Both the position numbers and the translations under genes were made by a program. This document shows positions 35,367-45,310 of a DNA stretch of 51,004 nt, piece by piece. Below the pieces are notes generated by a model, which had not been told where the DNA came from, did not search any database, and saw nothing but the letters and a program-made list of their open reading frames with translations. The number at the start of each line of letters is the position of its first letter. Position 1 is the first letter of the stretch. The stretch is from Bacteroidales bacterium (GTDB taxonomy: Bacteria > Bacteroidota > Bacteroidia > Bacteroidales > JAQUTK01), in contig JAQUTK010000028.1 of assembly GCA_028709785.1 (NCBI GenBank), forward strand, positions 1 through 51,004. The letters run 5' to 3'.

Positions 35367-37234
35367 GCGATATCCTCCTCAATAACTAAGTTCTTAATTA
35401 TGAAATTCTGCCGTTCCATCGTGTTCTTTCCCATATAAAAATCAAGCAGCTCCTTTACAAGATCTTCTTTTCGAAGAGTTACCTGATCAAGCCGAATATT
35501 TTTTCCAATGAAATGTTTGAATTCATCAGGCGAAATCTCACCGAGACCTTTGAATCGGGTAATCTCAGGAGCCGGAGAGAGCTCTTTAATGGCAGATATT
35601 TTCTCTTCTTCAGAATAACAATACCGTGTTTCTTTTTTATTTCGCACTCTGAACAGCGGGGTTTGTAAAATATAGACATGTCCTTTCTTTATCAGTTCAG
35701 GGAAAAACTGAAGAAAGAAGGTAATCAGCAACAGACGGATATGCATTCCGTCCACATCGGCATCTGTTGCGACAATAACCTTGTTATATCTCAGCCCTTC
35801 AATCCCGTCCTCTATATTTAAAGCAGCCTGAAGCAGGTTGAATTCTTCATTTTCATACACAATCTTTTTTGTAAGGCCGAAGCAGTTCAGGGGTTTTCCC
35901 CGCAAACTGAAAACAGCTTGTGTATTCACATCCCTACTCTTTGTGATTGAACCGCTTGCTGAGTCTCCCTCAGTGATAAAAATACTAGAGTTCTCCAGAT
36001 TATTTCCTTTTGCGTCATTCAGATGTATCCGGCAGTCACGAAGTTTACGATTGTGGAGGTTGGCTTTTTTTGCCCGTTCACGTGCTATCTTTGCAACGCC
36101 CGAAATCGCTTTACGTTCACTTTCCGACTCTTGAATTTTTCTATATAATATATCTGTGGTTTCAGGAGTACGGTGCAAGTAGTTGTCGACTTCCTTTTTT
36201 ATGAAGTCGTTTATAAATTTGCTGATCGAGAGTCCTCCTTTTGGAGACATATCTCTGGAACCTAATTTGGTTTTTGTTTGTGATTCAAAGGTTGGTTCTT
36301 CTACATTGATAGCAATTGCAGCTATCAAACCATTCCGGATATCTGCAACCTCCATGTTTTTGTTGTAGAACTCTTTGATGGTACGTGCGATACTCTCCTT
36401 AAATGCGCTTTGGTGAGTACCTCCCTGAGTCGTGTGTTGTCCATTCACAAACGAATAATATTCTTCTCCATACTGATCTGTGTGAGTGAATGCGATTTCA
36501 ATATCTTCATCTTTTAAATGAATGATTGGGTAGAGGGGGTTTGATGTGTTGTTTTCATTCAGAAGGTCAAGCAATCCGTGCCGCGATGAAATCTTTTTTC
36601 CGTTAAATATAAGGGTAAGACCTGTGTTTAAGTATGAGTAGTTGCGAAGCATTGCTTCGATAAAATCATCTCTGAAGTGAAAACCTTCAAACAACGTATT
36701 GTCCGGTTCAAAGGAAGTAATTGTTCCTGTTCCCTGTTCTTCACAAGGTTCAATTTTAGATTCGGATTTCAGTTTACCTTTCTCAAAAATAGCCCGTTTT
36801 GTTTTGCCGTCACGAAAAGATTCAACTTCAAAGAAAGAAGAGAGAGCATTCACGGCTTTTACTCCGACTCCGTTAAGTCCTACCGATTTTTTGAACGCTT
36901 TTGAGTCGTATTTTCCTCCGGTATTCATGATTGAAACGGCTTCGACCATTTTCCCTAACGGAATTCCGCGTCCGTAGTCGCGTACTGTGACACAGCCTTC
37001 CTGGATAGATACTTCAATAGATTTACCGATACCCATGCGGAACTCATCAACAGAATTGTCGATCACTTCTTTCAGGAGTACATAAATTCCGTCGTCCGGG
37101 TAAGTACCGTCACCAAGTTTTCCAATATACATACCCGGCCGGAGTCTTACATGCTCTAGCCCCTCCAGTGTGATGATGTTTGATTCATCATATTCCACCA
37201 GTGTTGTTTGTGTGTTGTCCAACAAGTTCTCCAT
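35363..37234 (-). CDS. parE: DNA topoisomerase IV subunit B
   Basis: ATPase subunit of a type IIA topoisomerase that decatenates daughter chromosomes. The 623 residues have the GHKL ATPase ([38 protein letters not shown]), the transducer lysine region QTKTKLG, and the Toprim site (EGDSASGS, then [13 protein letters not shown]). The length and the absence of the large insertion seen in GyrB point to ParE. The parC partner is not in the window. It is the third gene of the operon, 11 bases after the GNAT-like gene. Confidence 0.93.
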   Translation of the reverse strand: MENLLDNTQTTLVEYDESNIITLEGLEHVRLRPGMYIGKLGDGTYPDDGIYVLLKEVIDNSVDEFRMGIGKSIEVSIQEGCVTVRDYGRGIPLGKMVEAVSIMNTGGKYDSKAFKKSVGLNGVGVKAVNALSSFFEVESFRDGKTKRAIFEKGKLKSESKIEPCEEQGTGTITSFEPDNTLFEGFHFRDDFIEAMLRNYSYLNTGLTLIFNGKKISSRHGLLDLLNENNTSNPLYPIIHLKDEDIEIAFTHTDQYGEEYYSFVNGQHTTQGGTHQSAFKESIARTIKEFYNKNMEVADIRNGLIAAIAINVEEPTFESQTKTKLGSRDMSPKGGLSISKFINDFIKKEVDNYLHRTPETTDILYRKIQESESERKAISGVAKIARERAKKANLHNRKLRDCRIHLNDAKGNNLENSSIFITEGDSASGSITKSRDVNTQAVFSLRGKPLNCFGLTKKIVYENEEFNLLQAALNIEDGIEGLRYNKVIVATDADVDGMHIRLLLITFFLQFFPELIKKGHVYILQTPLFRVRNKKETRYCYSEEEKISAIKELSPAPEITRFKGLGEISPDEFKHFIGKNIRLDQVTLRKEDLVKELLDFYMGKNTMERQNFIIKNLVIEEDIA

Positions 37235-37245
37235 CTCTTTTCAGA

Positions 37246-38379
37246 TCATTTCAAACATTTATAATAAGCGCGCCTCCGCTTGTGCTGCTGAGTCTCAAAA
37301 TATTCCCATTGCGCCTGGACGCGTTCATTCATTACTAACTCAGGATTGCTCTCCCCATATTCTACCCCTGCTTTTTTATACACGGGTATCAAATCAAAAA
37401 ATAGCAATGCGTTAATGCCTTTATTTTGAAACTCGGGTTTGACTGCGATAAGCAATAAGTCAACCACCTTTGCTTTTTTGCTGAAAAGAGCCTTGGCAAG
37501 CGGAATAAAGCCAAAAGGAAATAACTTACCTCCGGACTTTTGTAAGGCACGTGAAAGGGAAGGCATTGTAATACCCACACCAATAAGCTGATTCTGCTGA
37601 TCTACAATCAAGGTTACAAAGTCCAGATTAAGCATAGGCAAGTAAGTTTTGACATAATGATCAATCTGCTTCTGAGTCAATGCCACATATCCATACAGCG
37701 GTTCGTAACTTTCATTTATCAGGTCAAAGATAGCTTGCCCGTATTCATTAATCAGCTTTTTGCCGGATTTGAATTTCTTTATGGTCAGTCCATATTTCTT
37801 TATTACAATTTCTGATATGCGTTTATGCTTTTCAGGAACAGCATCCGGAATAAAGATCTTAAACTCAACCCAATCTGCGTCCGCTTTGTAACCAAGTTTT
37901 TCGATATGGTGTTGGTAATATGGCGCATTATAAAGTGCGCTCATAGTACTTAGCTGATCAAAACCTTCAATTAGAAGTCCCTCTTTGTCCAGATCGGTAA
38001 ATCCAAGCGGACCATGAATCATATCTACACCTTTCCTCTTGGCCCATTCTTCAGCACGATCAAACAGGGCTTTAGATACCTCTTCATCATCAATGAAATC
38101 AACAAATCCAAACCTGGCTTTATTTTCTTTCCACTTTTCATTGGCGCGGTGATTGATGATTGCTCCAATACGCCCCACTACCACATCGTTTCGATAAGCA
38201 AGAAAATAGACTGCTTCACAAAACTCAAATGCAGGGTTCTTTTTGGAATCGAGAAGATTTATCTCATCATAAATTAAGGAAGGAACAAAATATGGATTGT
38301 TTTTATATAATGTGTGATCAAATGTAGCGAAAGTTTTTAAATCGCTTTTAGTGATTACCTCTTTAATAGTTACACTCAT
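37246..38379 (-). CDS. GNAT-fold N-acyltransferase-like protein
   Basis: A 377-residue protein with two GNAT-like halves. The first half runs from PYFVPSLIYDEINLL through VVVGRIGAIINHRANEKW and GFVDFIDDEE, then MIHGPLGFTDLDKEGLLIEGF. The second half ends with LLLIAVKPEFQNKGINALLF, a typical acyl-CoA-binding loop. This layout matches a widespread family of uncharacterised N-acyltransferase-like proteins. Since Bacteroidales make sphingolipids and some family-like GNAT proteins act on long-chain amines, a role as a lipid N-acyltransferase is possible but only a guess. It sits 17 bases after cvfB and 11 before parE. Confidence 0.75.
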   Translation of the reverse strand: MSVTIKEVITKSDLKTFATFDHTLYKNNPYFVPSLIYDEINLLDSKKNPAFEFCEAVYFLAYRNDVVVGRIGAIINHRANEKWKENKARFGFVDFIDDEEVSKALFDRAEEWAKRKGVDMIHGPLGFTDLDKEGLLIEGFDQLSTMSALYNAPYYQHHIEKLGYKADADWVEFKIFIPDAVPEKHKRISEIVIKKYGLTIKKFKSGKKLINEYGQAIFDLINESYEPLYGYVALTQKQIDHYVKTYLPMLNLDFVTLIVDQQNQLIGVGITMPSLSRALQKSGGKLFPFGFIPLAKALFSKKAKVVDLLLIAVKPEFQNKGINALLFFDLIPVYKKAGVEYGESNPELVMNERVQAQWEYFETQQHKRRRAYYKCLK

Positions 38380-38396
38380 TTTACCGGATTTTGCTG

Positions 38397-39233
38397 TTAA
38401 TTCTTTGTTTTACGAACTCCTTCTTGTTCAATAGTGATTAGCCGACGTTTATATAAGTCGCCAAGAGCTTTTTTGAAGGTTTTTTTACTAATTCCGAATG
38501 TCTGATAAATATCTTCAGCTGGCGATTTATCATTTAAAGGAAGATAACCATCATTTGCTTCCAGGTAATCTACTATTTTTTCTGAAACTCCTTCAACCTT
38601 CCCATAGCCTGGCTCGTCAAGCAGTAAGTCGATTTTAAAGTCTTCACGAACCTGCTTGATATATCCTGTAGTCTTGGTCCCTATTGGCAGGTGTCTGAAT
38701 ATTTCGTCCTCATAAAGTATTCCTCCGTAACGGTTGTCGACGATTGCTTTATAACCCAAGTCTGAAAATTGGTAAATCAGTAAGTCAACTTTATCTCCGG
38801 GTTTGTATGGCGGTTTTTCTTTTGAAATATATCGGTCAATCTTTGCTGATGCAGTAATTCTGTCGGTTTCTTCATCTATATAAATATATACAAGGTATTT
38901 CCCTCCTTGTTGCATCTTGGCTTTTTGCTCTTTATGAGGTACAAAAAGGTCTTTAAGAAGACCCCAATTAAGGAATGCGCCAAAAGCGGATACTCCAGCT
39001 ACTTCCAAAAAGACGAAATCTCCAACTTGAGCAAAAGGTGTTTCTGTGGTGGCAATCAGACGATCTTCTGAGTCCCTGTATACAAATACATTAACAGTGT
39101 CGCCAATATGATATTCCGAAGGCAGATAGCGGGAAGGCATAAGAATCTCTACACCTTCACCTGCATCCAGATAGACACCAAAGTCAACTTCACGAATTAT
39201 CGTCAGTTTGTTATATTTCCCAAGTTCGGCCAT
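38397..39233 (-). CDS. S1-domain RNA-binding protein, CvfB family
   Basis: A 278-residue protein with several S1-like OB folds. The first is LTIIREVDFGVYLDAG and the second VFLEVAGVSAFGAFLNWGLLKDLFVP. A third segment, GYIKQVREDFKIDLLL, is followed by a C-terminal winged helix (EDIYQTFGISKKTFKKALGDLYKRRLI). This is the CvfB/YitL architecture, an RNA-binding regulator family described in Firmicutes. It is the first gene of a five-gene operon. Confidence 0.88.
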   Translation of the reverse strand: MAELGKYNKLTIIREVDFGVYLDAGEGVEILMPSRYLPSEYHIGDTVNVFVYRDSEDRLIATTETPFAQVGDFVFLEVAGVSAFGAFLNWGLLKDLFVPHKEQKAKMQQGGKYLVYIYIDEETDRITASAKIDRYISKEKPPYKPGDKVDLLIYQFSDLGYKAIVDNRYGGILYEDEIFRHLPIGTKTTGYIKQVREDFKIDLLLDEPGYGKVEGVSEKIVDYLEANDGYLPLNDKSPAEDIYQTFGISKKTFKKALGDLYKRRLITIEQEGVRKTKN

Positions 39234-39728
39234 TTTTCTGAGAGTTTAAAGCAATATGCTGTTTATTGCCTTCAAAGATAGTAATATTTTGTAAGAACAG
39301 GATGTTTGACACTCATTTTTGTATCATTCAGATCCCTGTTGTCTACAGTTGAATAGTATTGTTGTGCCAAAAAGTAGTTGGTAGAGTACGCGATACTTTC
39401 ATAAGACTTCTTTATCTCCTATATGATATGCTTCGCCTGATTTTGTGTTTTATTGAGTTTGCGCTGATTAAAAGGATTAGTAAAAAGGCCTGTGTATCGG
39501 GACCTCACCTGAAACCTGCTGTACAAATCTGGAGAGAATGGATATTTGCATGGCTCTAAATCTGCATATTAGTCTTGAAAACACTGTTTTTTGAATGGCA
39601 AACGCGGAATAATCACTCTTTTGAAGAATTTTTAAGAGAAAAATGTACACAACTGAGAAATTATTATTAATATTGCACGATAAAGTAATGTATGAATCCA
39701 TATTATGTCTAATTCAATCTTTTAATCT
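39234..39728. other. Long intergenic region before the giant surface protein
   Basis: This is the largest gap of the window (495 bases). Its left end holds the cvfB promoter. A TAATATTG at 39668-39675, one base off the -7 consensus, is a possible promoter for the plus-strand gene at 39729. A 66-codon plus frame (39359-39559) has no recognisable family, signal or good start and is not called. No tRNA-like fold was seen. The remainder is unexplained. Confidence 0.5.
39273..39280 (-). promoter_or_regulatory. -7 promoter box of the cvfB-parE-coaD operon
   Basis: CAAAGATA reads TATCTTTG on the minus strand, 40 bases before the cvfB ATG. Confidence 0.55.
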
Positions 39729-42700
39729 ATGAAAAAGAAATTCTTTTCAAAGTTGATTGCACTTTTTGCAATCTTCCTTTTCACAGGTTCGGGGCGTGCT
39801 GCTGTTGATATAACCTTCAGTACGGCTGCTGATCCTGTGTGGTACTTCATTGAAAACCAAGGAACCGATTCCAGAGGAGGCAGATTTATCTCTTCTACAA
39901 CCGAGTCAAATGCTGGAAAAACTAACGTTTTGCGTGGTTTGACCTCTGCTGTCAGTGAAGCTATGATGTGGAGAGTAGAAGGAAATGCCGATGCTGCTGT
40001 TTTTGTAAACAAGCTCAATGGCAAAGCGATTTCTATCTCTCCGGATTATCCAACGGATGCATATTTGTACACAAATGATACTCCTGGGACTTCTTGGTTT
40101 ATCAAAGAAAGTAATGCAGCTACAAAACCTGGCGTGTATTATATGTACAATGAGAATCCTCCGGGCACTAACAACTATCAGTTGCACTTGACCACTTCGT
40201 ACTATTACATGGGGTCATGGAAAGGTGAAATAGAGACTATGTCTGGTTGGAAGTTCTATCCAGTAAACACAAAAGCTATTCCAATTTTGAATGCGCAGAT
40301 TACAAGTGCTCAGAAATATTTGAACACGATTAATACTTATACAGGAACAACTGGTGGCCATTTTGCTCCAGGAACCGGTGATGCATTAAGTACTGCCATT
40401 ACAAATGCTCAAACGCTTGTTGCTGGTACTCCGACAACACAAGAGTTGATAGATGCATCTGCTGCAATTAAAACTGCTATTGATGCTATCCCAGCTATGA
40501 CAGCTACAGCTGCCGGACAATACTTCCAGATTCTTTCTGTGAATCCTTGGGATGACGGAAATACAAAAGCTATTTATGAAAAAGATAATAATTTGAACTG
40601 GGGAAATGTTGATGACGGTTCGGCTAATTATCTTTGGGAAATTATACCAGGTACAGGTGTAAATGTTAAACTCAAGAATGTTGGTACAGGAAATTTTGTT
40701 GGATCAACTTCTGCAAGTACTCAAGTTACGACTGATGCCACAGGCGTAAATTACGTGATGACTTTCTATAGAGATAACAATACCCTATCTTATTCATTTA
40801 CAGATGCAGCTAAATTAGCAGCCAATACGGCTAATAGTAGTTTGCATTGTAACAATCATAGTGGAACTGCTGGAACAGGTAGTAATATTGTTGGTTGGGA
40901 TGGAACAACGACTATTCAGTCAAGATGGATCTTGAAAGAAATCGTTGTTACGAATGATATGGTTCTCGATGCAATAGCGAATGCTGAAGCTGAATTAATT
41001 AAAGCTGACGTAGAGGGGACTGAGACTTACAACCAAATTGTTGGAACAAAAGACTCTTTAATGGCTGCCATTTATAAGGCTAAAGTTATCGCTGAAGGTC
41101 CAAAATTAACAATGGCAGGTTATTCTGCAGCTGTAAGTGCTTTGAATGATAAAGTGGCTTGGTTTAACGATCAGATTATTAAACCAATTCCATTTACTCC
41201 AACAGATGGAAGTGTTTTTGTTATTTCCAGAGCTTCTGATGGAAAGACTTTAAATAAGTTTGGTGATATTACTTGGAATGAACATCGTTTGTCTTTTGAT
41301 GCGATCGGTCAGGCATATGATTTTAGTACAACTGCCGGAGATATGTTAGGTACATACGCAGCAAAAGAAGCAAAGGTTGTTGCCATTAAATCAGGTTCCA
41401 GCTATCGCCTCAAATATGAAGGAGTTGAGCCTCAGGGTGCTTTCTCTGGATGGGTTCGTCTCTCAACGTATATTAAACCATCCGATTATACTGGCTCTGA
41501 TTCTTATTTCACATTCTTGAAAGATTCTAAAGGTAGAGTAAGTATTCAACAAACTGGTGGCAGCTATTTTGAAGCTGATGGTCTTTCCTTCCAATCAGGT
41601 GGGGTATCTGGCCTTTATCCGAAAACGACTTCTGAAGTGAAAGCAAGTTTTGACTTGATCTTTACACTTCAGGATGATGCGACTCCAGCAACTATGGCGA
41701 TCGCAGCAGCAAATACTTTTGTGAACTCGATCACTCTTGGAGAAAAGACATTCCAATATCCGACAGCGGCTTATAACACTTTGAAGGCTGTGGTTGATGC
41801 TGCTCAGGCAGTAGTAACAGCAAATGCTTCTACTGGTGCTGAATATGCTGCAGAAGCTGATAAAGTAAATGCTGCTTTGGCTGCATTCAAGCTAACCCGC
41901 ATCAACGCTGAAACTGTAACGTTAACTCCTGGTGATATTTTCGTTATCGAGAGAGCTTCAGATGGCAAGTCATTGAATAAATCAGGAAGCCAGGCTTGGA
42001 AAGAACACATTGTATCCTTTGAGAAAGAGGGTAACTTGATTACCTTGAATGGAACAAGTTCTGATTTCCCAACCGGCCGTTTTGTAACAGCTAAGACTGC
42101 TTTTGAAGTTGCTCAACCAGAAGGTGCTTCTTACTATCGTTTGATTGAAAAGTCATCTGGCTTTATTTTGAGATGTAGTGGTTATCTGAAACCTAATGAT
42201 GGTTCATGGACAGGTGCTGATGCTCAATTGGTATTCTCAAAGAATAATGATGGACAATACCGTATTGGTCAGAATGGCAATACATGGTATGCTAATGTAA
42301 GTGGAGAATTCCTTGCTGATGCTGATGGTGCCGAGGCTGGATATCTCTTTAATTTGGTTACTATCAATGCTGCTTTGGAACAAACGATTGCTGATGCACA
42401 GGCATTGATTGCGACTGCATCAACAGTAGCTACAAAAGCTGTTGCTCCTCAGGTTCAGGCTGCAATTACTGCTGCACAAGCTGCGATTACTGCTACTGCT
42501 TCACAAGCTGAACTGTACAATGCATGGACTGCACTGAATGCGACTTTAAGAGATTACAGCTATGCATCAATGAAGGCTGATGCCGGAAAGATTGCAATCA
42601 GTACAGATCAAAATGATTTCTACTATACAATTGGTAATGTTGCTGGTTCTCTCTTTACTGTGACTCCTGATACTCTCTTAACAACTGCTCCTATTTCTTT

Positions 42701-45143
42701 AGGTACGATGTATCAGCAGGTATTTAAGTTTGTGGGTTCTTTAGCAACAGCTAAGATTGTTGACCAGACTAACGGTTACTATATTGGCAAAGTTGGTGGC
42801 GTCTTCACAATGGTTTCTACTGCTGACAGCGCATCTGTATTTGCTGTATTGGCTAATGCTAAACCAGCAGGTTCTTACGCTTTGAAAGATAAAGCAGGAG
42901 ATCTGTTGACTTTGGATGGATCAAATGAACTGTATGTTACTCAATACACAACAGCTGATGCTCTCTCTGTTGCTATTGACAGTGCTACTGCTGTTTACAA
43001 TACAACTAAAGATGGTGTAACTAAAGGATTCTATCGTACAGCTGACCGTGCTACATTGAAAGCTGCGACTGAACTTGCAACTGAAATCAGAAATAACAAT
43101 CTGATTACTGTAGGTGACTATTATACTTCAGCTTTCAATACATTGAAAACTGCAATTGATACTTACTTGTCTAAACAAATTTCAGGATTGCTTTATAGTA
43201 CAGAAGCTGAACCGGTATGGTTCTACATTGCAAGTCAGGCTGGTGATGCACGTCAAGATATGTTGCTTACTGCTGATAGCATTAATCCGTTATATGCTGC
43301 TCCTGCAGTTTACACTGCTAATCAGATGTGGAGAATTGAAACTTCTGTTGCTGATTCAGCATACTTGATCAACCGTGCTACCGGTGCTAAGATTGCAATC
43401 GTATCTGATTATGCAGACAGAAACTGGACGCCGATTATCAACCAGGCTACATACGCTGGTGACGTTGCAGGTACAACTGTTGCTCCTTGGAAAGTTATAA
43501 ACAATGGCAATGAAACATATTCATTCACCTATACTGTTGAAACAGAAACATATAACTTCTCTTTGAACAGTGCTGTAGAAGAAGGAACCGACAGATATGC
43601 TGTTATCGGATCTAATGATCAGACAGAACCTTCATTCAACTGGGCATTTGTAAATGCGATCCAGGAACAAGCTTCTATTATTGATTCTGTAAACCTCAAG
43701 TTCTACGCTGCACTTGATACAGCTGTTGCTCTGTATGCAAATACAGTTGAAGGTATGGATCTTGGCATGTATCTTGCTGCTGACCGCGTTGATTTTGCAA
43801 CTGCAATTTCTGCTGCTCAGGAAGCTGCTGCTGTGGATACAATCAGCGATACATTCTTTGGTGCTGCTTATCAGGCAATTCTTACTGCAACTGAGACTTA
43901 CAGAAGCAGTGTAATCAATGGTTTGGTTTATAGCACAGAAGATGTTCCGACTTGGTATTACATTGTGAACAAGTCTGCTGATGCATCTAATGGCTTGTAT
44001 TTGACTGCAACTGATAGTGTATTTGTATCACCGGTTGTTTATACTGCAAATCAAATGTGGAGACTTGATGGCTCTGCTGCTGCTGCTTATGTGATCAACC
44101 GTGCTACAGGTGATTCTATTTCTGTTGATTCTGTTGCTACGGCATTCCAGGTAAATAGAACAGATCTTCTTATGATGATGGATCCTGCAACTGCTGAAGA
44201 CACTTATACATTCACTACAGACGCTTACAAGCTTGCTATTGGTGCTGCATCAGGTGAATTCTTCAATATTGCAAATGGTGAAACAGCTGCTACATTTAAC
44301 TTCAAGGTCGCTACTCAGAATGCTGATGATATCATTGACTCTGTTAATGTGAAGCTTTCTGCACTGATTGCATTTGGAGATGGTATTGTAAACGCTGACG
44401 CTGTAAATGCTGCTAAGGAAGTGGTTAACAACGCTGCTTCTATTGACGCTGATTTCAGAGCTGCTTATATAGCATTCAAGGCTGCAAGCTTTGCTCAGTT
44501 AGAGGCTGATATTACAGAAGCTACAACTCTGTTGGCTACAATTGTTCAGGGTACTGAGCCTAACCAGGCTTCTAAATCTGCTCGTACAGCTCTTCAATCA
44601 GCTATTGCAAATGCAAACTCTGTGAAGAATGGTATTAATAACGGAACAGATTTCTATAGCAATGGTGTTCTCTTCGAATCTATCGCTAAGACTGAGGCTG
44701 CTATTGCTAAGTTCAGAGCTAAAGTTGTTAAGTCTGCTGAATTGGAAGCTTTGATAGTTGAATGCACTGATTTGATTAACGCACAAATTGCTGCAGGTAA
44801 TCCAAATCAAGAAGCAATCGCTACATTCCAGGCTGCAATTGACAATGCAGGTTTGGCTGCAACAGCTGAAGAATGTGCTGAACAGTTCATCGCTTTGACT
44901 GCTGCTCGTGATGAGTTTATGAATTATGTAGGTGTTGAAGGTGTTGAGGCTGCTGGCTTGAATATCTACACATCTGAGAAAGCAATCGTTGTAGAAGGTG
45001 CTGAAGGCGCTATTACAATCACTACTCCTGCCGGTGTTTCTTACCAGGTAGAAGCTCAGGATGTAACTACAATTACTATTGAAGCTGCTGGTGTATACTA
45101 TGTAACTGCCAATGGTAAGACTGTTGCTGTAGCTGTTAAGTAA
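39729..45143 (+). CDS. Giant modular secreted protein with lectin-like repeats and T9SS-like C-terminus
   Basis: An 1804-residue protein with a type I signal (FFSKLIALFAIFLFTGSGRAA). No catalytic domain is recognised. Three related beta modules begin with a PVWYFI-like motif near residues 32, 1155 and 1402; the last two also share VYTANQMWR and an INRATG motif. Two modules of another type begin FVISRASDGKTLNK and FVIERASDGKSLNK, near 494 and 740. A ricin-lectin-like segment starts near 258. Ala-rich helical linkers of 60-90 residues, FIVAR-like, join the modules. Residues about 1742-1804 form a small beta domain ending GVYYVTANGKTVAVAVK, like a type IX secretion sorting signal. Carbohydrate binding or adhesion at the cell surface is inferred. 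Codon use is strongly biased (GCT, AAG), suggesting high expression. Confidence 0.85.
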   Translation: MKKKFFSKLIALFAIFLFTGSGRAAVDITFSTAADPVWYFIENQGTDSRGGRFISSTTESNAGKTNVLRGLTSAVSEAMMWRVEGNADAAVFVNKLNGKAISISPDYPTDAYLYTNDTPGTSWFIKESNAATKPGVYYMYNENPPGTNNYQLHLTTSYYYMGSWKGEIETMSGWKFYPVNTKAIPILNAQITSAQKYLNTINTYTGTTGGHFAPGTGDALSTAITNAQTLVAGTPTTQELIDASAAIKTAIDAIPAMTATAAGQYFQILSVNPWDDGNTKAIYEKDNNLNWGNVDDGSANYLWEIIPGTGVNVKLKNVGTGNFVGSTSASTQVTTDATGVNYVMTFYRDNNTLSYSFTDAAKLAANTANSSLHCNNHSGTAGTGSNIVGWDGTTTIQSRWILKEIVVTNDMVLDAIANAEAELIKADVEGTETYNQIVGTKDSLMAAIYKAKVIAEGPKLTMAGYSAAVSALNDKVAWFNDQIIKPIPFTPTDGSVFVISRASDGKTLNKFGDITWNEHRLSFDAIGQAYDFSTTAGDMLGTYAAKEAKVVAIKSGSSYRLKYEGVEPQGAFSGWVRLSTYIKPSDYTGSDSYFTFLKDSKGRVSIQQTGGSYFEADGLSFQSGGVSGLYPKTTSEVKASFDLIFTLQDDATPATMAIAAANTFVNSITLGEKTFQYPTAAYNTLKAVVDAAQAVVTANASTGAEYAAEADKVNAALAAFKLTRINAETVTLTPGDIFVIERASDGKSLNKSGSQAWKEHIVSFEKEGNLITLNGTSSDFPTGRFVTAKTAFEVAQPEGASYYRLIEKSSGFILRCSGYLKPNDGSWTGADAQLVFSKNNDGQYRIGQNGNTWYANVSGEFLADADGAEAGYLFNLVTINAALEQTIADAQALIATASTVATKAVAPQVQAAITAAQAAITATASQAELYNAWTALNATLRDYSYASMKADAGKIAISTDQNDFYYTIGNVAGSLFTVTPDTLLTTAPISLGTMYQQVFKFVGSLATAKIVDQTNGYYIGKVGGVFTMVSTADSASVFAVLANAKPAGSYALKDKAGDLLTLDGSNELYVTQYTTADALSVAIDSATAVYNTTKDGVTKGFYRTADRATLKAATELATEIRNNNLITVGDYYTSAFNTLKTAIDTYLSKQISGLLYSTEAEPVWFYIASQAGDARQDMLLTADSINPLYAAPAVYTANQMWRIETSVADSAYLINRATGAKIAIVSDYADRNWTPIINQATYAGDVAGTTVAPWKVINNGNETYSFTYTVETETYNFSLNSAVEEGTDRYAVIGSNDQTEPSFNWAFVNAIQEQASIIDSVNLKFYAALDTAVALYANTVEGMDLGMYLAADRVDFATAISAAQEAAAVDTISDTFFGAAYQAILTATETYRSSVINGLVYSTEDVPTWYYIVNKSADASNGLYLTATDSVFVSPVVYTANQMWRLDGSAAAAYVINRATGDSISVDSVATAFQVNRTDLLMMMDPATAEDTYTFTTDAYKLAIGAASGEFFNIANGETAATFNFKVATQNADDIIDSVNVKLSALIAFGDGIVNADAVNAAKEVVNNAASIDADFRAAYIAFKAASFAQLEADITEATTLLATIVQGTEPNQASKSARTALQSAIANANSVKNGINNGTDFYSNGVLFESIAKTEAAIAKFRAKVVKSAELEALIVECTDLINAQIAAGNPNQEAIATFQAAIDNAGLAATAEECAEQFIALTAARDEFMNYVGVEGVEAAGLNIYTSEKAIVVEGAEGAITITTPAGVSYQVEAQDVTTITIEAAGVYYVTANGKTVAVAVK
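42967..44500 (+). repeat. Tandem repeat of about 220-245 residues in the giant protein
   Basis: The units begin at about 42967, 43683 and 44338 (the last partial). Each starts with a helical segment (VAIDSATAVYN; SVNLKFYAALDTAVALY; SVNVKLSALIAF). The two full units then carry the lectin-like module with PVWFYI or PTWYYI, VYTANQMWR and INRATG. The copies are diverged at DNA level, so the duplication is old. Confidence 0.7.
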
Positions 45144-45161
45144 TTAACAAGTAAATAATAT

Positions 45162-45180
45162 GAGGGAAGTCTCTTCCCTC
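45162..45180 (+). other. Short hairpin after the giant gene
   Basis: GAGGGAAG (45162-45169) pairs with 45173-45180 around a 3-base loop, 19 bases past the stop codon and 15 bases before a second, larger hairpin. No U tract follows it. Confidence 0.5.
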
Positions 45181-45194
45181 GTATTAAACTATAT

Positions 45195-45234
45195 AAGAGA
45201 GTGCTGGTGGTTTTACCGTCAGCACTCTCTTTTT
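45195..45234 (+). terminator. Terminator of the giant surface-protein gene
   Basis: AAGAGAGTGCTG (45195-45206) pairs with 45220-45231, followed by T residues to 45234. Confidence 0.8.
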
Positions 45235-45310
45235 GTATCTATCTTCCCTTATATCGTAATTTATTAGTGATTCTTTATTATCTTTACAGTCTAATCAATC
45301 TAATCCATGG

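Noticed and set aside
39359..39559. A 66-codon frame in the long intergenic gap
   Set aside because: No signal, domain, promoter or start context; composition is that of non-coding DNA. Kept as unexplained intergenic sequence.
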